Origin: Kiritimatiellota bacterium
GTDB taxonomy: Bacteria; Verrucomicrobiota; Kiritimatiellia; RFP12; UBA1067
Assembly (NCBI GenBank): GCA_009778475.1
Contig: WRJS01000026.1
Coordinates: 1-34,444 of the forward strand
Length of the DNA stretch: 34,444 nt
Reading direction: 5' to 3'
Position 1 is the first letter of the stretch; every line of letters begins with the position of its first letter. The notes below the pieces were generated by a model that saw only the letters and a list, made by a program, of their open reading frames with translations, searched no databases and was not told the origin of the DNA. This document shows positions 1-9,189 of the stretch, one piece after another. A program made the position numbers and the translations under genes.

Positions 1-1
1 G

Positions 2-775
2 TCGAACACGCATTTCCCGCCCTCCTGGATAGGGACATACAAAAGGAAGGGGTGGGGGAGATACGAGACGGAGGAGTTCGGATCCGGCGAACCGCCTTCT
101 ATTTTCCATTCGTCGTACCTTCGCATTGCGACTTCGGGGGCGTGGCAATGCTCCCGAATTTTTCGTAACCCGCTTTCGGTTTGCCGCGAGGCCGCCAATC
201 ATCCTTCAAACGATTGGATGTATGTTCAGGACGGCGCATCCTACCGTGTCACAGGGACTCCCGAAGAACGTATGTTCTCAAATCGCAGGGAAATCACGAG
301 GGAGCAAATGGAGGCGATGTTGAGCTACGCATTCAGCCAGCCTTTGCAGATTCATACGGCAAGCGCTGAAGTCCCTCCACCTGTCATTGAGACCCTTTCT
401 GCAAACGGCATTGATTATACCGTCCACGCCAATCAGGAATGGATTGTGTCCGACATGCTCAGGACGAACCCCGTGTGGGCGGCCGCGACCAACCAGACGG
501 AGTTTTGCCTCGTCATCACGCCCCCGCCGGAAAAGACAGGATACGGCGTGACCCCAAACTCCATTTATCTCATGCGTGAAAGGCCGTATGATTTCGGAGG
601 GTTTGCGCAAGCGGTTAAACATCATCGATGGAAACGGGACTATTATAAAAACCGCTACCGCCTGTACGTTGAGAACGGTGTCATGCCGGAAGACGTCTGC
701 CAACTGTTCGGGCAGTTCGGGCTTGAATACACGGTGTTCGATGAAAAGATATTGTATCGTGGGAAGGGAAAATGA
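2..775 (+). CDS. Unrecognised protein, 5' end outside the window
   Basis: The reading frame is open from the second base of the window to the stop at 773-775, about 257 codons, so the true start lies upstream. The first internal Met is near 218, but the codons before it read as plausible protein, so I do not treat that Met as the start. The product is hydrophilic, rich in Tyr, Arg and Pro, with no obvious membrane segment in the visible part and no motif I recognise. Its stop overlaps the next start (ATGA at 772-775), which indicates translational coupling to a small membrane protein. It is the first visible member of a chain of small accessory genes reaching 3568. No function can be assigned. 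Confidence 0.6.
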   Translation, partial: SNTHFPPSWIGTYKRKGWGRYETEEFGSGEPPSIFHSSYLRIATSGAWQCSRIFRNPLSVCREAANHPSNDWMYVQDGASYRVTGTPEERMFSNRREITREQMEAMLSYAFSQPLQIHTASAEVPPPVIETLSANGIDYTVHANQEWIVSDMLRTNPVWAAATNQTEFCLVITPPPEKTGYGVTPNSIYLMRERPYDFGGFAQAVKHHRWKRDYYKNRYRLYVENGVMPEDVCQLFGQFGLEYTVFDEKILYRGKGK

Positions 776-1095
776 AAAGGCTGACGACGTATTATTTCTT
801 GCTGCTTGCGGGGTTCAACGTGTTTTTCGCGTTATGCCTGTCTTCGGCAACAGCTAAACACGGCTATCTCATCAAAGAAAGCCTCGGCACGGCGTTACCT
901 CTGCCGACTCAATGGATTCTTCAATACTCGTGGTGGCCATTGGCCGGTGCGGCAGTCTGCGCGATCGGGACTGTGCTGTCCCTGCTCGGAAGACCCAAGG
1001 ACAACACGCTGCGGAACCTATTGATTGTTTTTCTTTTTGTCGAGCTCGGAGCTATGTTTCTCACTGCAATAGCATTCATTATGGTGCGTTTTTAG
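772..1095 (+). CDS. Small multi-pass membrane protein, unknown
   Basis: A 107-residue protein with about three hydrophobic segments, near residues 7-25, 50-68 and 83-105, and a positively charged start (MKRLTTYY). The Shine-Dalgarno is probably the purine-rich GGGAAGGGAA at 761-770, inside the end of the upstream gene, and the ATG overlaps that gene's stop by four bases. I recognise no family. Position and coupling suggest it acts with the upstream protein at the membrane, for example as an anchor or an immunity-type partner, but this is only inference from gene order. Confidence 0.65.
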   Translation: MKRLTTYYFLLLAGFNVFFALCLSSATAKHGYLIKESLGTALPLPTQWILQYSWWPLAGAAVCAIGTVLSLLGRPKDNTLRNLLIVFLFVELGAMFLTAIAFIMVRF

Positions 1096-1116
1096 TGACT
1101 TGAAAAGGTGGCGGCA

Positions 1117-1281
1117 ATGATTCAAAATCCCCAAAGCGGCAGGACGGTGGAGGAGGCATATCAGAAGTTTCAACAACGCTATGACCAATACCATGGTAAT
1201 CTTGTCCCGTCAGCGGAGAACATGAAAATCCACGGCAAGCTCGAGAACATCATTGACAACCGCAAGCAGGAGGGGTTATGA
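1117..1281 (+). CDS. 54-residue hydrophilic small protein
   Basis: This short ORF fills a gap that would otherwise look non-coding. It starts at ATG 1117 behind an AAGGTGG Shine-Dalgarno (about 1105-1111), runs 54 codons and stops at 1279-1281, overlapping the next ATG (1278) as ATGA. The product begins MIQNPQSGRTVEEAYQKF, is soluble and charged, probably helical, with no Cys and no signal peptide. The ribosome-binding site and the overlap with the next gene are the main reasons to believe it is translated. Family unknown. Confidence 0.55.
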   Translation: MIQNPQSGRTVEEAYQKFQQRYDQYHGNLVPSAENMKIHGKLENIIDNRKQEGL

Positions 1282-1781
1282 AACGTATTGCCCGTATTGT
1301 CCTGAAAACCATAGCTCTGCTCGTATTGCTCCTCTGTGTGCTGGCGGCATGGTTTTATCTCGGGGTCTGGGTTCCCCACAAGACGATTTCTGATTCAGCC
1401 CAGTGGAATCCAGACTATGGCTTTAAGGGGGAGATGCCGCGCAAAAAAATCCGTGACGCGTGTCATAAGATTCTATGGAATTGGGTGGTAGGCGGCCATG
1501 ACGCATTCTTGGCCCTCGAGAAAGTTGGCAACAAGGATTCAATCCGTTGTCTCATCTGGGCGTTAAGGTGGCAAAACGTGATGCACCGAAAAGATATTGC
1601 AAACGAAGAGATGATTGAATGTACGTACGGGCATTGTATATGTGCCCTTGAAAAACTTACAGGGATGAGTTTTGGCGGAGACTACAAAGCATGGAAAAAC
1701 TGGTGGAAGCAAACGGGGCGCCACCTGCCTTTCGATGAAGAGAAGGGGCGGCTGGTGTTACCCGGAGGGGGCGGGCTATGA
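1278..1781 (+). CDS. Membrane-anchored protein with a HEAT-like C-terminal region
   Basis: A 167-residue protein with one N-terminal membrane segment (about residues 8-30: ALLVLLLCVLAAWFYLGVWV) and a soluble remainder. The region from about residue 60 to 150 has the look of alpha-helical HEAT/PBS-type repeats (HDAFLALEKVG, CALEKLTG) and ends with a Trp-rich WKNWWKQTG motif. I know this style from exported helical-repeat proteins of PVC bacteria, but the family is not certain. The start overlaps the 54-codon ORF and the stop overlaps the next gene, so it belongs to the same coupled operon. Confidence 0.65.
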   Translation: MKRIARIVLKTIALLVLLLCVLAAWFYLGVWVPHKTISDSAQWNPDYGFKGEMPRKKIRDACHKILWNWVVGGHDAFLALEKVGNKDSIRCLIWALRWQNVMHRKDIANEEMIECTYGHCICALEKLTGMSFGGDYKAWKNWWKQTGRHLPFDEEKGRLVLPGGGGL

Positions 1782-2116
1782 AAATGAAAAAGACGGCATG
1801 GAAAAAGGTTGTGTTAGGTTTTATTTGCGGGGTACTCGGAGTATGCATGATTCCTGTCACCGCATATTTCTTCCCTTTCCCGATTGAGGGGAATTGGCTG
1901 AATCCATGGCTGATATCATGTGTGTGTGAACATGAGCGCGGCTGCCATAGTTTCTTCCGTTTTGAAGACGGGAAAATCCTCTGGAAAGTGCCAGAAGCAT
2001 TCAATCGGGAAGAGTGGATGCCCGTCAGGCCATGCTTCACACGGCACTGGTGTCCAACGAGAAATATGCCTTTGGTCATGCCTTCGCACGTGTGGAGATA
2101 CGGACACCGAGTATGA
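1778..2116 (+). CDS. Small exported/membrane protein, probably 3'-truncated
   Basis: 112 residues. An N-terminal signal or anchor (about residues 10-30) precedes a short extracytoplasmic region with three Cys (ISCVCEHERGC) and a FRFEDGKILWK strand. The last 30 or so residues (from about WMPVRP) do not look natural: that stretch is the shadow of a better reading frame that continues as the next gene. The simplest reading is that the original 3' end was lost and the gene now runs into neighbouring sequence until a chance stop. It overlaps the preceding gene as ATGA. No function assigned. Confidence 0.5.
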   Translation: MKMKKTAWKKVVLGFICGVLGVCMIPVTAYFFPFPIEGNWLNPWLISCVCEHERGCHSFFRFEDGKILWKVPEAFNREEWMPVRPCFTRHWCPTRNMPLVMPSHVWRYGHRV

Positions 2117-2940
2117 GCGAGGCCTACTGGACGGGACACACAGGCGCTGGCACAGCCGGCGAAATGCTGAACTCCATTTATGCCGTCAGGGACAGGGAGG
2201 TGTTCTGGTACCGCGCGGCGGACGGGCATCAGGACGACGAGGCGACCTCGCAACTCCGTTATGCCCACCTCTACGAGGACATAAGCCAGCGGCACTACTT
2301 CGGGGTCGATACGGCGCACTGGCGCAAGCTGCTCGCCGTGCGCGAGTTCCGTATCCGCCCCGAGACGGCGCAGACGATACACGACTTCCGAAGGCTAGGG
2401 AATCCACAGGGGGACCCCATGGGATACCCGTTCGGCGGCTATGGGCTGGACGTGGTGCTAAATGGGGCTGGCAACAGCCGCTCGGGGTGCGGCTCGTACG
2501 TCGGGCTGATGACCCAGCGGGCAGGGCTGGTCTCGCCGTGGGACGCGAACGTTGGTTGGGTTATCGCCGGGGACGCCCCTGTGGTGCCTGTCCGGCTCAA
2601 CGCCACCCGGCTCATCGCAAGGCTCGGTACGGCCTACGGGTTGTACACCGCCGCCTCATGGCTCAGCGACAATAAGCCTATGAAAGACAGCCTGGACTGG
2701 GTAGGCGACCGTGTCATGAGTGCTTGGAACGCCGTTCCTGAAGCAACGTCGTGGATACCGCAAGGAAATCTGGAATGGCGGCAACTCCGGTTTTTCGAGC
2801 CGGGTAAGATGGCGGACTGGATCGACAGGGAGAATGCGTCAACGCCTTGGCAACAGCAGGGGCTTCACTACAAGGACAGGGGCGTGGACGTGCGCTACGA
2901 CGCGCCACCCGCCCAAGAGCTTGACGAATGGAGGCAATGA
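2014..2940 (+). CDS. Unrecognised protein with His and Cys motifs; possible permuted papain-like effector
   Basis: Open frame of 308 residues from a GTG at 2014; an ATG at 2032 is an alternative start, and neither has a good Shine-Dalgarno. Composition is clearly protein-like (many Trp, Tyr and Gly). Two conserved-looking spots, FGHAFARVEI near the N-terminus and SGCGSYVG about 140 residues later, would fit the His-before-Cys order of circularly permuted NlpC/P60-like hydrolases; this is an inference from motif order, not a family match. A second hydrophobic/Gly region (LGTAYGLYTAASW) follows. The poor start and the overlap with the truncated gene upstream suggest the natural N-terminus is missing. 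Its stop overlaps the next gene. Confidence 0.55.
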   Translation: MDARQAMLHTALVSNEKYAFGHAFARVEIRTPSMSEAYWTGHTGAGTAGEMLNSIYAVRDREVFWYRAADGHQDDEATSQLRYAHLYEDISQRHYFGVDTAHWRKLLAVREFRIRPETAQTIHDFRRLGNPQGDPMGYPFGGYGLDVVLNGAGNSRSGCGSYVGLMTQRAGLVSPWDANVGWVIAGDAPVVPVRLNATRLIARLGTAYGLYTAASWLSDNKPMKDSLDWVGDRVMSAWNAVPEATSWIPQGNLEWRQLRFFEPGKMADWIDRENASTPWQQQGLHYKDRGVDVRYDAPPAQELDEWRQ

Positions 2941-3568
2941 TGAGAAAGCAAAGCAAGCGGCATATCCTCGCAGTCGCGGCAACCGCCGTCATCACCAGCA
3001 CGGCCTATGCCACAGAAACGGAGGGCAACCGCCTGTACGAAGAGTACATGGCGAAAAAACAGATGCGCGAGGAACGCGCCGCCGAGGCAAGGCGGGAATT
3101 CCTCGCGCTCCCAAGCGTGACATGGAAGCATGTCGTCACGGAACGCCCGCCCCCGGGGACTGTCAACTGGCGGGGCGGGTCCGGCACGAAGGCGCACATC
3201 GAGCTCACGGGGAAAACACAAGCATTCGCCGAGCGGTACACGCAACAGGAGATCGCGGTCGGGCTGTGGGATACGTTCGACGACAAGAAGAGGGGGGGCG
3301 ACCTCGCCGCCATCGTTTACGGGATGCAGAAGATAAACACGGGCGGGCATTTCCCGAACAACGACTGCCTCGACCGCGCGAAACGTACGCTCGCGGTGAT
3401 CTGGCGAGAAACGACAAGAGTGAATGGGTGCGCTATGAGGCGGCAAGGAGACTCAGCGTCCCGGTCGCTCTTTCGGAAATCGCAGAGGGTGACAAGAGCG
3501 AGTGGGTGCGCAAGATGGCAGCGAGGCGGTTAAATTCGCTGGATCAAGAAAATGGGTCAAAGAAATGA
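2940..3568 (+). CDS. Exported HEAT-repeat-like protein, frameshifted
   Basis: Start taken at ATG 2940, five bases after GGAGG; ATG 2937 and 2928 are in the same frame. Residues 1-26 form a signal peptide ending near AYATETEG. The original frame runs to a stop at 3533, but its last 40 residues are poor. From about 3395 another frame carries two clear helical repeats, DKSEWVRYEAARRL and DKSEWVRKMAARRL, and continues to the stop at 3566-3568. Joining the frames near 3395-3410 gives a protein of about 210 residues with a normal repeat-rich C-terminus. One base appears to be missing, either a true mutation or a sequencing error. It is the last gene of the coupled cluster. Confidence 0.6.
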
Positions 3569-3584
3569 AATGTCAGAAGCAGGA

Positions 3585-3637
3585 ACGCCCGCAGGGCAGG
3601 AGAAGTGTTGTCCGCTTTGATACGGGCGTCTTTTTTC
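3585..3637 (+). terminator. Rho-independent-like terminator after the first gene cluster
   Basis: ACGCCCG (3585-3591) pairs with CGGGCGT (3623-3629), followed by CTTTTTTC. The loop is long (about 31 bases) with room for internal pairing, so confidence is moderate. It sits 17 bases after the last stop of the cluster. Confidence 0.5.
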
Positions 3638-3711
3638 ATTTTATGACCCTCCTTTTGCCACAACATTCACAAAGGGCATAATAGATTTGTTGTGAAAACA
3701 CAAGGTGGTGC

Positions 3712-3756
3712 GGGCATTCCTGCTCGCAGATGGAAAAATCACGGGCAGGAATTCCC
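3712..3756. repeat. Imperfect palindromic intergenic repeat (GCATTCCTGC type)
   Basis: GGGCATTCCTGC and the reverse-complementary GCAGGAATTCCC flank a 21-base loop. The words GCATTCCTGC and CACGGGCAGGAAT occur again, in the same order and forming a better hairpin, at 29910-29956. It lies in the gap between the converging first cluster and the malic enzyme gene. Confidence 0.5.
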
Positions 3757-3791
3757 CTTGCAAGGTGGAAGCCTTGCGCTCCCGGCGATTC

Positions 3792-5105
3792 CTAATTCGC
3801 AACGCGCATCGCGTTGCGTTCGGTGAGCGTGGCCTTTAGCGCCGCCAAGTCCGTGTCCGCGGGGGCTGCGCCGGATGTCACGGCGGCTTCCGCCACGGCA
3901 TACGAGACCTCGGTGAACAGGCGGCGGTCGAAGGGCTTCGGGATGATGTAGCCCGGGCCGAAGGTAAGCCGCTCGTGCGCATAGACGGCCTGCACGTCAT
4001 CCGTCACGGGGCACCGCGCGAGCTCCGCCAGCGCCGTGGCCGCCGCGACTTTCATCGGCGTGTTGATGGTCCGCGCCCGCACGTCCAGCGCGCCCCGGAA
4101 GAGGAACGGGAAGCCCAGCACGTTGTTGACCTGGTTCGGGAAATCGGAGCGCCCCGTGGCCATGATGTACGGCTTGCCGGCCAGCGCATCGGCGACCACG
4201 GCGGGGTGTATCTCCGGGTCGGGGTTGGACATCGCGAAGATGGCAGGGTACTCCGCCATGCGCCGCACGTCGCCGCCGCCCACGCAGTCTGCGACCGACA
4301 CGCCGATGAACACGTGCGCCCCGGCGAGCGCGTCGGCCAGGGTCTTGGCCGCGCCGGGCTTGACCGCGTGGCGGCGCTTGTGGCCGTTCAGGTCCGCGCG
4401 CCCGTCGTGGATGACGCCCTTGGTGTCGCACATCGTCAGGTCGCGCACGCCCGCCGCCTTGCACATGTCCGCGATGCGGATGCCGGCCGCGCCCGCGCCA
4501 TTGACGACCACGCGCAGGTCCGCCATCTCGCGCCCGCAGAGCAGGGCGTAGTTCATCACGCCGGCCAGCGTGATGACGGCGGTGCCCCACTGGTCGTCGT
4601 GGAACACGGGGATGTCGAGCATGGCGTCCAGCGTGTCCTCGATCTCGAAGCACGCGGGCGCGGCGATGTCCTCCAAGTTGATGCCGCCGTACATCGGTGC
4701 GAGGGCGGCGACGGCGTCGATGACGCGCGCGGGGTCGGTCTTGCCCGTGTCCAGTCCGCCGAGGCGGCAGCGCCCCAGCGGCACGGGCCATGCGTCCACG
4801 TCGCCGAACGCCTTGAACAGGACGGCCTTGCCCTCCATGACGGGGATGGACGCGGCCGCGCCGAGGTCGCCCAGCCCGAGGATGGCCGTGCCGTCCGAGA
4901 CCACGGCCACGAGGTTGCGCTTCGCGGTGGCGGCATAGACGGCGTCCGGCCGCGCCGCGATCTCCTTGACCGCCCACGCCACGCCCGGCGTGTAGGCGAG
5001 GCAGAGGTCGTGCTGGGTCTTCAGCGGCTTGGCCAGCCGCAGGCCGACCTTCCCCCCGGCATGGAACTCCAAAACAGTCTCACGGTTCACAGGCGCATTT
5101 GACAT
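3792..5105 (-). CDS. NAD(P)-dependent malic enzyme
   Basis: Oxidative decarboxylation of malate to pyruvate in the cytoplasm. The 437-residue length fits the short bacterial malic enzymes. Visible motifs: AYTPGVA with the catalytic-type Tyr38; [27 protein letters not shown] with Lys93, the expected general base; [14 protein letters not shown] and FHDDQWGTA for metal binding; [10 protein letters not shown] for the dinucleotide fold; and the C-terminal SNPDPEIHP and [11 protein letters not shown] blocks. The frame extends upstream to 5225, but ATG 5105 has a purine-rich AAGGGAAG just before it and is where family similarity begins. A -10-like TATACT lies at 5136-5141 on this strand with no good -35. 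It is divergent from dnaK and stands alone. NAD versus NADP use is not decided from sequence. Confidence 0.93.
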   Translation of the reverse strand: MSNAPVNRETVLEFHAGGKVGLRLAKPLKTQHDLCLAYTPGVAWAVKEIAARPDAVYAATAKRNLVAVVSDGTAILGLGDLGAAASIPVMEGKAVLFKAFGDVDAWPVPLGRCRLGGLDTGKTDPARVIDAVAALAPMYGGINLEDIAAPACFEIEDTLDAMLDIPVFHDDQWGTAVITLAGVMNYALLCGREMADLRVVVNGAGAAGIRIADMCKAAGVRDLTMCDTKGVIHDGRADLNGHKRRHAVKPGAAKTLADALAGAHVFIGVSVADCVGGGDVRRMAEYPAIFAMSNPDPEIHPAVVADALAGKPYIMATGRSDFPNQVNNVLGFPFLFRGALDVRARTINTPMKVAAATALAELARCPVTDDVQAVYAHERLTFGPGYIIPKPFDRRLFTEVSYAVAEAAVTSGAAPADTDLAALKATLTERNAMRVAN

Positions 5106-5245
5106 AGCGGTTCTTCCCTTTTCGTAAATCCGGACAGTATAGCGTTTCCGGCGGGAAAGGGAAAGGGAAAACAAGCGCCCGGCGCGCAATCCTGCGGGCG
5201 GGCAAAAATGGCTCACGTGGGACACGGGCGAGACAGCGGGGGGAG

Positions 5246-5337
5246 TTAACAGTTAATAATTAATAGTTAATAATTGCCCTCGAAGCATTGCCCCCATAGC
5301 GCACCTCAATTATTAACTATTAATTATTAACTGTTAA
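5246..5337. repeat. Perfect long inverted repeat, AT-rich, upstream of dnaK
   Basis: The arm at 5246-5276 and its exact reverse complement at 5307-5337 give 31 paired bases with a 30-base loop. The arms are made of repeated TTAATAATTAATAGTTAA words and are far more AT-rich than the surrounding genome. It sits between divergent genes, so it is not a simple shared terminator. It resembles the arms around the four-helix-bundle gene at 11329-11754 in style (short AT words in inverted orientation), though the sequence differs. Confidence 0.85.
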
Positions 5338-5343
5338 TTTCGT

Positions 5344-5360
5344 CTGGCACGACACCTGCT
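5344..5360 (+). promoter_or_regulatory. Sigma54-type -24/-12 promoter candidate for dnaK
   Basis: CTGGCACGACACCTGCT matches the consensus YTGGCACGRNNNTTGCW at every fixed position except one (C for the first T of TTGC). The GG and GC pairs have the required 10-base spacing. Transcription would start near 5371, leaving a leader of about 45 bases before the dnaK ATG. No upstream activator site was identified. Confidence 0.5.
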
Positions 5361-5416
5361 TTATCCTTCCCGTCCGCGTGTGTAGGAACCTAAGCGGGCA
5401 AAAGGAGACTGACATT

Positions 5417-7326
<1,910 letters not shown>

Positions 7327-7330
<4 letters not shown>

Positions 7331-7644
7331 TGTTGGGAACGGGTGTTAGCCTTTGCGTCTTTCTCCTCGGGTTTGCTCTCTTAGAGCTGCCCGTCATCAT
7401 TGCCTACGTGAGGGGCATTCGAGGGCATAGGCTAAACGTCATGTTGATGGTTATTCCTCTGGTTATGGTTTTAGGAACTTTTGGCTCGGGGAAACCATCA
7501 GCCGTTGATCAAGCGCCATCCATGGGTACCGGCAGTTCCAACGCCTTTCAGGCTGCCGCTCAGATTGCTGCATCAGCGATTTGGGTTACCGCATTGGTGT
7601 CGTCATTCATGTATAAACCCTTTATCGCAAGTCAGAGAAAATGA
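7327..7644 (+). CDS. Small three-segment membrane protein, unknown
   Basis: 105 residues with hydrophobic segments at about 5-28, 37-52 and 78-97, and a Ser/Gly/Pro-rich loop between the second and third. The first ATG (7327) overlaps the dnaK stop as ATGA; a second ATG three bases on (7330) is equally possible, and AAGGAT in the dnaK tail could serve both. No family recognised. Its codon use and lower GC resemble the following DUF1016 genes more than dnaK, suggesting it belongs to the accessory block. Confidence 0.6.
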
Positions 7645-7699
7645 CAACACGACCATCATCCCATAGCCCTGAAAGGGCGGCACGTGATAATATGCTGAA

Positions 7700-8749
7700 A
7701 TGAAGACATCTGACTACAACGAGATGCTTCGCGAGATCATCGCGGAAGTGAAAATGACCCGGTTTGTTATTGCAAACAGGTTAAACACTTCTGTGACGCA
7801 ACTGTATTGGAATATAGGGAAACGACTCTCTTCTGAGAAATTGGAGAAAGGGTATGGCGGGAAAGTCGTCGAGCAATTGTCCGTTGACCTGAAAAGCGAA
7901 TTTCCCGATGCGGGTGGGTTTTCACCGCGCAGTTTGTGGGACATGAAGCGTTTTTACGAGTTTTATGTTGAAGGTGAAATTCTGCCACAGGCTGTGGCAG
8001 TTTCCCGAAGTCAAATTCTGCCGCAATTTGTGACAGTTTTGCCTTGGGGCCACAACAGATTGATTTTAAGTAAAATTAAAGACCGTCAAGAGGCTCTCTA
8101 TTACGCCGAAGCTTCGGTAAAAATGGGCTGGACGCGCGACTTGTTGCTCAATTTTATCAAAGCCGACGCCTATCACAATTCGAGAGAATTGCCGAAATCG
8201 CACAATTTTGAAACAACCTTGCCCGAATATTTGCAGGGACAAGCCGATGAAATGCTCAAAAGCACCTACAATTTGGGATTTTTAGGCATTACCCATCAAA
8301 TCAAGGAACGAGAACTTGAACGGCGCATCATTGATAAAATCAAACTGTTCTTGCTCGAGTTGGGTGAAGGTTTTTCATTCATTGGCAATCAGCATCGCTT
8401 GACGCTCGGCAAGAGAGAGTATTTTGTGGATTTATTGTTCTTCAATCGTAAGATTAAATCATTGATAGCCATTGATTTGAAAATAGGGGCGTTTGAACCA
8501 GAATTTGTTGGGAAAATGAATCACTACTTAGGGCTTTTAGACGATAATCTGAAAATGCCCGATGAAAATCCCTCAATTGGAATTATTCTTTGTGCTGAAA
8601 AAGATCATATTGAGGTGGAAATTGCCCTACGTGATCTTCACAAGCCAATTGGTGTTTCCGAATATCAAGCCATTTTCCCTGAAAAAGAAATCAAGCGAAT
8701 GATTGGCAGGGAATTAAATCCAAAGCAAGCGTCAATAAAGGAACGGTGA
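7700..8749 (+). CDS. DUF1016/YhcG-type PD-(D/E)XK nuclease, paralogue 1
   Basis: 349 residues. The N-terminal DUF1016_N domain (about 1-150) shows the usual LYWNIGKRL and FSPRSLWDMKRFYEFY blocks and the PWGHNRLILSKI segment. The nuclease domain (about 175-345) has YFVDLLFFN with Asp244 and IDLK with Asp259 and Lys261, matching the D...(D/E)xK metal site, then GKMNHYL and NPSIGIILC. These proteins are often near restriction or other defence genes, but the target is not established. Between the domains, at 7977-8040, the DNA has a palindromic repeat encoding the near-repeat ILPQAV/ILPQFV. The gene is clearly more AT-rich than dnaK and has no good Shine-Dalgarno. The stop overlaps the next start. 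Confidence 0.9.
   Translation: MKTSDYNEMLREIIAEVKMTRFVIANRLNTSVTQLYWNIGKRLSSEKLEKGYGGKVVEQLSVDLKSEFPDAGGFSPRSLWDMKRFYEFYVEGEILPQAVAVSRSQILPQFVTVLPWGHNRLILSKIKDRQEALYYAEASVKMGWTRDLLLNFIKADAYHNSRELPKSHNFETTLPEYLQGQADEMLKSTYNLGFLGITHQIKERELERRIIDKIKLFLLELGEGFSFIGNQHRLTLGKREYFVDLLFFNRKIKSLIAIDLKIGAFEPEFVGKMNHYLGLLDDNLKMPDENPSIGIILCAEKDHIEVEIALRDLHKPIGVSEYQAIFPEKEIKRMIGRELNPKQASIKER
7977..8040 (+). repeat. In-frame palindromic repeat in DUF1016 paralogue 1
   Basis: CTGCCACAG, one central base, then CTGTGGCAG (7982-8000) is a perfect 9-bp palindrome. A second, decayed copy (CTGCCGCA ... TGTGACAG) follows after 36 bases, each preceded by AAATT. The unit is a multiple of three, so the reading frame is kept. 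Confidence 0.7.
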
Positions 8750-9189
8750 TGTTGATTAACGATAGAGAATATTTCGAGGTCTTGGACGACATCAAGGCGC
8801 GCATTAAGACGGCGCAATACAAAGCCGTCTTGGGTGTGAACAGGGAACAAATATTGCTTTATTGGAATATCGAGAAAGTGATTGCCGCGAGTACAAAATA
8901 CGGCAAGAAATTCGTTGAAAATTTGGCGAAGGACATAAGACTTGGGTTTCCGAACGTCAAAGGGTACTCCGTGAGGAACCTCAACTATATGCGAAAAGTT
9001 CACGAGTTTTTAAGCGACATTGAAAAAGTGCAGACACTGTCTGCACAATTGAGCTGGTCGCACAACACGTTGCTGCTTGATAAAATCAAGAAGCCGCGTT
9101 ATGGTATGCCGAACAAGCTGGCGGAGTGGGTCGCGGAATTTGAGGAAGCGCGTGCAGGGAAAACGCAGGGGAAAAACAAAAAGCCATGA
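8749..9189 (+). CDS. DUF1016 N-terminal domain only (paralogue 2, no nuclease)
   Basis: 146 residues. The start chosen is ATG 8749, seven bases after AAAGGA; GTG 8746 is an alternative, and the preceding stop (8747-8749) overlaps. It matches the DUF1016_N region (ILLYWNIEKVIA, GYSVRNLNYMRKVHEFL, QLSWSHNTLLLDKI) and then diverges into a short charged tail ending KTQGKNKKP. The D...ExK nuclease domain is absent, so it is either a natural stand-alone domain or a truncated gene. The palindrome at 9028-9046 lies in the same linker as in the other two paralogues and encodes KVQTLSAQ. Its stop overlaps the next gene, which implies coupling. Confidence 0.85.
   Translation: MLINDREYFEVLDDIKARIKTAQYKAVLGVNREQILLYWNIEKVIAASTKYGKKFVENLAKDIRLGFPNVKGYSVRNLNYMRKVHEFLSDIEKVQTLSAQLSWSHNTLLLDKIKKPRYGMPNKLAEWVAEFEEARAGKTQGKNKKP
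9028..9046 (+). repeat. In-frame palindrome in DUF1016 paralogue 2
   Basis: GTGCAGACA, C, TGTCTGCAC: a perfect 9-bp palindrome around one central base. It is the same as the core of the palindrome at 10153-10171 in paralogue 3 except for the centre (C here, G there), although the surrounding coding sequences differ. Confidence 0.8.

Noticed and set aside
3569..3791. Possible RNA gene in the gap before malic enzyme
   Set aside because: The structure seen is explained by a terminator-like stem and the GCATTCCTGC palindrome; no tRNA-like fold was found.
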